Positions 10,206 through 21,566 of a stretch of DNA of 21,566 nucleotides are shown one piece after another. Origin of the DNA: Silene noctiflora (Eukaryota; Streptophyta; Magnoliopsida; Caryophyllales; Caryophyllaceae); contig VHZZ01001003.1 of the NCBI GenBank assembly GCA_009801015.1, positions 46,958 to 68,523 of the forward strand, written 5' to 3'. The first letter of the stretch is position 1. The number at the start of each line of letters is the position of its first letter. A program made the translations under genes and the position numbers. The notes under the pieces were generated by a model, which worked only from the letters and a program-made list of their open reading frames with translations, had not been told where the DNA came from and searched no databases.

Positions 10206-10473
10206 CCATGGACTAAATGTTAGAAAAAAATGTTAGAAAATGTTAGAAAATACCCGACATCAATTAGGAAAGGTAAAACATAAAAAATAACGGCAATTAA
10301 AGGCATTAAAAAAGGTTAAAAATAAAAAAAATAACGAACCATGGAATATATGTTGGAAAAAAAAATGTTAGAAAATGATAGAAAATACTCGACATCGATT
10401 AGGAAAGGTTAAAAAATAAAAAATAGGGCAATTAAAGACACTAAAACCGGTTCAAAGAAAAAAAATTAACGAA
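10206..10473. repeat. Tandem repeat, about 134-bp unit, two copies
   Basis: CCATGG marks each unit start (10206, 10339 and again 10474). Both units contain AATGTTAGAAAATG, ATCGATTAGGAAAGG or the variant ATCAATTAGGAAAGG, then a GGCAATTAAAG phrase. It leads directly into the shorter-period array on its right. It lies upstream of the plant-mobile-domain pseudogene. Confidence 0.8.
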
Positions 10474-10660
10474 CCATGGACGAAATGTCGATATTCAACA
10501 TCCGACCATGAACCAAATGTTGAATATCAACGTTTGACCATGGCCAAATGTTAATATTCAACGTTTGAACCATAGACCAAACATTGAATATCAACGTTTG
10601 ACCATATATTCAACATTTGGCCCATGGTTGAATGTTGAATATCGACTTTTGGCCATGGTG
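10474..10660. repeat. Right subterminal array of the MULE, about 32-36-bp period
   Basis: Five to six degenerate units consist of a (G)ACCATGG core and AAATGTTGAATATCAACGTT, spaced 30-36 bp (CCATG near 10474, 10505, 10541, 10570, 10602, 10622 and 10653). The orientation flips within the array: about 10624-10660 reads CCATGGTTGAATGTTGAAT, the reverse of earlier units, so parts can pair as hairpins. It is related to 2168-2245 at the other end. Confidence 0.75.
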
Positions 10661-11400
10661 TTCTTCCCCTTTCCCAATTCGAGTCCAATATCGCCACCAA
10701 CAACAACAAAAATCAACACAAAAACCACCCTATTTTGCCAATAACACCCCAATTACTAACAATAATGAAATCAACAACATACAAACTAATTAACAAAAAA
10801 ACTAAATCTAATTCAAAACTAATTCAATTAAGTTAAATACAACCTAAAACAAACAACTAATTCAATTAACTAACAAAATAAAAGTCATATAAGCAATTAA
10901 CAATAACAATAAGGGAAAGGGAGGGGAAACAAACAATTAAAAACGGTTTATTAACAACAAAGCTAATTTTAAAAAAAAAATGAGAAAAATGACTAACCCT
11001 TAATGGTAGTGGTGGCGCGTGGGTGGTGGCGGTAGTATGGTGGTGGTTGCGGCGGCTGCGGCCTGCTTGGACTGATGGCGGTGTGGTGGACAGTGGTGAC
11101 GGTGCGTGGTGGTAGTAAGGGGTGGTGCAATTGGGATTGGGTTGGGTTATTTTTTTGTTTTTTTGGTTCGAGAGGAAAGTTGTGTTTGGTAGTGAGATGT
11201 TAGGGGTAGTGTCGTCTTTTGCAATGAAAACATCAACGATAGTTACTAAAACGTCGACCATGTTTTGTAATCGGGGTTTTTATTCAGGGATGCTTCAAAT
11301 AACTCGTCTATCTTTTTAGAGGAGCTTGTTCTCATCAATTGATTCGTTTCATCTTATTTTAGTATTTTGGTGGGGTTCTTCTTCATAAGTTCAAGACCTC
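10661..11400. other. Spacer right of the MULE, with a GGT/GGC-rich tract
   Basis: No supported gene. Positions 10680-10960 are A/C-rich (ACAACA runs). Positions 11005-11135 form a strongly G-skewed tract of GGT, GTGG and GCGG on the plus strand, in contrast to the AT-rich surroundings. Reading frames on both strands there are low-complexity and match nothing I know. It could be the real outer edge of the MULE, captured DNA, or a simple-sequence tract. Confidence 0.4.
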
Positions 11401-11740
11401 TAATTAAGAGTATCTACAAGATCAATGATGTAAGAAATCTTCTGATTCTCGCTCCAGAGAAACCAAGAAAAAAATCAAGCTTATTGAACAAGAAATGAGA
11501 TATAGGAGGCTCACAATGAGGTCAATAAACTCCAGGAAAGCGCCGCAAAAACAACCGATATAATATAAACAGCCTTAATATAAACATGTACACTTTGGGC
11601 TATTAATTTACAAAAGATGACATCTATTTGACGTCCAAAACAATCACTCTATATCAGCGAAAATTCGCACCCTTCAAAATAAGAATAAGAAGACCTATGT
11701 GAATTGGATTGAATCTAATGTTCAGAAAAGTTTGTAAAAT
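11400..11740 (-). other. Probable 3'-UTR and downstream region of the NDR kinase gene
   Basis: This follows the stop codon at 11741-11743 on the minus strand. No clear AATAAA signal could be fixed; AATAAG-type variants occur near 11485. Nothing else is recognised. Confidence 0.35.
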
Positions 11741-18016
<6,276 letters not shown>

Positions 18017-18162
18017 CTTTTTGCTCTTTCTTCCCCTTTTTCGTAGCTTTAACAACTAAACTATTGTCCAACAAATCTCCAACAACAAAAAATCACCAAA
18101 CACACTAAGTTTTGTTCTTGTTGAACCTAATTTGAACCAACAAGTAGCCGAAATATCGAATT

Positions 18163-18720
18163 CCTGCACCAAATTTCACAAATTTATAATCAAACAATAG
18201 CTTTAACATCAATAACATTTTAAGCAACTTCAATTCTCACTCCACTAACAAAATTAAGCATCCAACTTCAATAACAAGCTAAAAAGTTCAAAACTTGCTA
18301 TCAAATTATCAAAATTATGCACAATTTATTAAACCAAACTAAATTACACAACACAAATTAATCAAATCAAACAATTAGTATAAACAATTTAATGACTTAC
18401 ATCATAAGAAAGCAAATTAAAACACTTGCAATACTCGATTAAAATAACAGAAATTGACAGAAAAGAACACTAACTTTGCTTTGAAAATCAAAGCAAAGCA
18501 CATTAAAGTAAAAGGTGAAGCGCTATAATTACGGAAAAGTTTATTGAATTGCGTGAAAACGCGTGAATAATTAAATTACCTAGAGAGAGAAAGTGAAGGA
18601 TAGAAGCCCTAAATTGGATGAAGAAGAAGAAGTGTGAAAATGAAGTTGAAGTTGAAGAAGAAGAAGATGCAACGACGAACACTTTGCTTTTGCACGATCC
18701 ACCATTTTCTCTCTTAACTT
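18163..18720 (-). other. Probable 5'-UTR exon and 5'-UTR intron of the NDR kinase gene
   Basis: On the minus strand 18720-18580 is CT-rich with TTCTTCTTC runs, typical of a plant leader, and ends TCTCTCTCTAG|GTAATTTAA. A matching acceptor TTTGGTGCAG|GAATTC at 18164 precedes the segment leading to the start codon at 18016. The 18164-18579 interval is AT-rich and without coding sense, as a leader intron would be. The transcription start near 18720 is an estimate; there is no strong TATA box. Confidence 0.5.
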
Positions 18721-18729
18721 TTTCTTTGT

Positions 18730-19600
18730 TTTCCTATTTTTATTTCAAAATTCAAGTCATTAATAACTTTCTCTTAAGGTAACTAATCAACATTTTCTGA
18801 CTAATCAATTTTTTTTTTTTTAAATCAGGTGACCACCATCCATAACAGTCACTCACTTAGAAATTTACTGATCGTCTTGACACAGGTTGTATTATTAATT
18901 TTTTTTAGGGGTAAGTAAGTAATCATCGGTAATGGTGTATTCGTGTGTAATGTAGATAAGTTTAGAAGAAATAAGTCGTTTCGAAACAAAAATTAGTAAA
19001 TTTGTGAGACTTTTAACACGGAAGTATTCTCTCCTAGTCGTTTGTTCTTTTTTTTTTTTTTTGGACATAAGAATTAAGGAAATGAATTTGGAACACACAA
19101 AACACTTTATCCCACATGCAATTGAATTTAGACCATATAAAGGTTTCCAAATAAAGAAAAGAGAGAATAAAATCCGACTAGCATGAAAAGGGAAAGAGAG
19201 AACAATAGGGCGATTAGAAGGAAGTAGTAGTTAAGTAGGTGATCATGAATTTCAATTATTTGGACTTTTAAGAGTAGGTAAGTGACTCAGTATAGTGTGT
19301 ATGTGAGGAGTGAACTGTGAATAGAATATTTGGCTGACTTCTTTTATTTTGTTTTCTAGACACAAGCAAGTACTTAGGCCAACATATAGTCACCAATTTA
19401 CCGTTCATAAACTATGTGATCGTCGTGTGACATACAGCCGTCTTACATTCTTAGACAAGAATTTCGCGCTACTTTACATTCAATGTAAAATTCATCCAAC
19501 TCCTGGCATTTCCGCATTCCGCATTCCGCATTCAGCATCAACAGAAAGAATTTGGAAAACTAAGCAATAAACATTCCACTAAAATTATACAATCACAAAA
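18730..19600. other. Intergenic region between the kinase and galactosyltransferase genes
   Basis: AT-rich, with poly-T tracts at 18809-18820 and 19048-19062 and a short tandem CCGCATT (three units at 19509-19532). No gene supported. It should contain the kinase promoter on its left side and the 3' end of the neighbouring gene on its right. Confidence 0.6.
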
Positions 19601-19904
19601 GATTACAAATTTTGGAAGGAAAATTACATTTTTAAGGATGGCCAACACTACTTATTACTCTTATTATGTGATTTTCGGCATCCGATCAATGATGTGTGAA
19701 TATCATAGCAAAAAGAATTCTCTCCCCTCTCTATAAAACGGAGAGTCGAATCCAAAGCAACCTAGTATATGATCTCTCTATCTCAGCTTCTCATGTTCAT
19801 TTTACACTTGAAATTATCTACACACAATGGTTGATTGTCGAGTTGAGTCGAGTCTTCCTGAGGTTGGAAGAATCAGTGAGTAAAATGTAGAAGTTGATCA
19901 GAAA
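19560..19904 (-). other. Probable 3'-UTR of the galactosyltransferase gene
   Basis: This follows the TGA at 19905-19907 on the minus strand. It is AT-rich, without coding sense on the gene strand. No canonical polyadenylation signal could be fixed with confidence. Confidence 0.35.
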
Positions 19905-21499
19905 TCAGAATGCGGAGTTATTCCAAAAGGCGTTCTCCCCTTCACCACACCGTCGATGGACCTCCCCCATTCTCTCGACTGATCTGCAAATACCGCTGCA
20001 ACTCCAGTCGAATGATGCAACACAGACGTTTCCTGACTGCGCCTTCCATTCACAATCTGGTATGCCAAACACCAGACAGTTACGAACACTTAAAACATTA
20101 ATTTTAGCAGTTGCATTAATACACATGTTATTGTGTCTCACACGAATTACTCTACAAAAAGCTTCAACATGTATGTAGAGCTTACCAGGAGCCGTGCCAC
20201 AACATAATCTGCGATCATCTATGTGTTGTACGTCTAATCCAATGAACCATGCACCTAACGAGACATCTTCATTCGCATATTTATGCAGTACATTCCTTAA
20301 ATAAAACACCATAACACAGATCAAAGATTAGTGACATTAACATGGCAATTGATAGATTTCAGACTGAATGATCCAAACCGACCTGAAATCTTATCGGATC
20401 CCTGATGCAAATCCAACACAATATTTCTATCTAATCTAAAACTAAACTGACAAAAAGAATACTCACTTGTTGATTGATATATAACTCACTAAATCTTTCG
20501 AAATGGTATATAGTTGTCCTGTAGCATGACGGAAATATCTGTTTCCTTCATCTCCAAACTTCCAATGCTCCGGCTCATGGTACCTTACTCCCCTGCTCAG
20601 AAATAACCACACAGCATTAAATATAAAAACAGCGGAATAAAACTAGCTTTATAAATCAAGGGTAGAAAAGCTGGCCTACTTTTGAGCAAGGACAGGCCCC
20701 GATTTCATGCATCCTATGTATATTCTAGGCTTTGACCGATGTCGGATCAAAGTTGTCGCTAGGGTTCCTGCAATATACACGAAAAAAAAAAATCAACACT
20801 TATATAACATAACCCTAGAGACAAGCTTCCTATATAAAATTGTCTTACACAAATATTTTGAAAAATGTTCCGGTAATTATGTGTTCACGGGGAAATAAGA
20901 GAAGAATTAACTTCACGGTATCTTTTTTCCTTACAACAGATAAAAGAGAGAAGGCCTTTACCTATATTTACATGTACATCATCATCAACTTTGACATAGA
21001 ACTCAGCATCCCACATAGAAACCGCAGTGGCGAAATATATTTTTGTTTTTGCTGATAGTTCAAGATATCCCTCCACATGTGGCTGTACTCATAGAAGGCA
21101 TGATAAGGGAACCAAGTTAGCCTCTTCAGTTCGTTCATTAATCATATTGAAATGAGTAATTTGTTAAATTTTACGACAAGAGGGCACAAGTTCTTATCGA
21201 TCAGCTTACCAGCCTTAGTAAGTCTCCATGCTTTTGATCTTCTGCCTCAATAGCTCGGTCCAAGATGCCACCAGCTATAGCACTGACAATATCAACAGTA
21301 ATCAAACATAAGCTAGGGAATCGAATTGGTACGTCTTAGCTTATGATCTGCTTAGGCTTGACTAAGATTATTGACAGTTAGCCAGATATCGAAGCAGGCA
21401 TTTGACTTAAAAGGGTGCAAAGATTGATCACCAACCTGTGACCTATGACAAATCTCATCACGATGCCCTTTTCTTCTTCCAGTTTCTTTCTCTTTTGAC
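19905..21499 (-). CDS. Beta-1,3-galactosyltransferase (GT31), 3' seven exons, partial
   Basis: Exons (5' to 3'): 21499-21436, 21282-21210, 21082-20962, 20767-20680, 20592-20467, 20295-20186, 20056-19905 (TGA at 19907-19905). All junctions are GT-AG and phases agree, giving 243 residues. The 5' exons (cytosolic tail, signal anchor, DUF4094-type region) lie beyond the right edge. Seen motifs: [32 protein letters not shown], the DxD-type metal/UDP-sugar site in [62 protein letters not shown] and a Cys-rich end with CEWK and [10 protein letters not shown]. Plant members are Golgi type II membrane enzymes that add beta-1,3-galactose, for example to arabinogalactan proteins or N-glycans. I cannot say which subfamily member it is. 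No break is visible. Confidence 0.88.
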
Positions 21500-21566
21500 C
21501 TGATTGATGACATCAAAGTTAAATTAGAATCAAGGGTGAATCAGTAAATTTCAGATTAACGAGAAA

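Larger units (their letters stand above)
2160..10665 (+). mobile_element. Decayed Mutator-like element with OTU and plant-mobile-domain cargo
   Basis: The unit is defined by coding content and by related repeat sequences at both sides. It carries a rightward MULE transposase with an OTU-like C-terminal domain (2325-7083), an unknown ORF (7522-7988) and a leftward plant-mobile-domain gene (8264-9972). Sequence at 2168-2245 matches the reverse complement of the array around 10495-10550 (TTTGGCCAT..., then ...GTGGTCGGA against ...CATGGTCGGA). This is what terminal or subterminal inverted repeats of a MULE would give. Exact termini and a target-site duplication (usually 8-11 bp for this superfamily) were not resolved, so the borders are approximate. 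All coding parts are broken, and an LTR sits inside the transposase. It is presumably inactive. Confidence 0.5.

Noticed and set aside
10866..11261. 131-codon minus-strand frame, Pro/Thr/His-rich
   Set aside because: It reflects the GGT-rich tract and A/C-rich flanks; no recognisable domain, splice context or conserved motif.
19910..20178. Plus-strand frames across the last galactosyltransferase exons
   Set aside because: Shadows of the minus-strand coding exons, which show conserved GT31 residues and consistent splice phases.

Overview
This is a window of a plant nuclear genome, on several grounds: intron-rich genes with GT-AG splice sites, a plant-type NDR (AGC) protein kinase, a plant GT31 beta-1,3-galactosyltransferase, plant Mutator-like (MULE) and plant-mobile-domain sequences, and SINE remnants with TTG-type tails. 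The style of the repeats suggests a Caryophyllales species, but this is an impression from memory and not a demonstration. Two ambiguous bases (positions 647 and 2089) show the sequence is a draft, so single-base frameshifts may include assembly errors.

Left half (1 to about 10.7 kb): transposable elements. Positions 1-1330 look like most of a long terminal repeat of a Ty3/gypsy-type retroelement. It carries a TATA box and an upstream cluster of 12-bp palindromes that share a CGATCG core. From about 2.16 to 10.66 kb lies what I read as one large, decayed MULE. It has related repeat arrays near both ends in opposite orientation, a plus-strand transposase with a C-terminal OTU-like protease domain (2325-7083), an unrecognised ORF (7522-7988), and a convergent minus-strand plant-mobile-domain gene (8264-9972, perhaps from 10136). 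The transposase is split by an approximately 2.1-kb LTR-like insertion (2909-5050, minus orientation) and both recognisable genes carry frameshifts and stops.

Right half: two ordinary genes on the minus strand. The first encodes an NDR kinase. I could join twelve coding exons between 18016 and 11741 into an open frame of 533 codons plus stop, preceded by a probable 5'-UTR exon and intron. The penultimate exon known in homologues (AELKK...) is present only as a damaged remnant at 11949-11991; skipping it keeps the frame. The introns hold a 5'-truncated SINE with a perfect 14-bp target-site duplication, a second SINE tail, and a diverged tandem duplication of about 240 bp. The second gene (19905 to the right edge) is the 3' part of a beta-1,3-galactosyltransferase gene with seven exons in the window; its 5' part lies beyond 21566.

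The two host genes have no evident functional link: one is a cytoplasmic or nuclear MOB-dependent signalling kinase, the other a Golgi enzyme. The MULE cargo (DDE transposase, OTU-type protease, plant mobile domain protein) is the most unusual association here.
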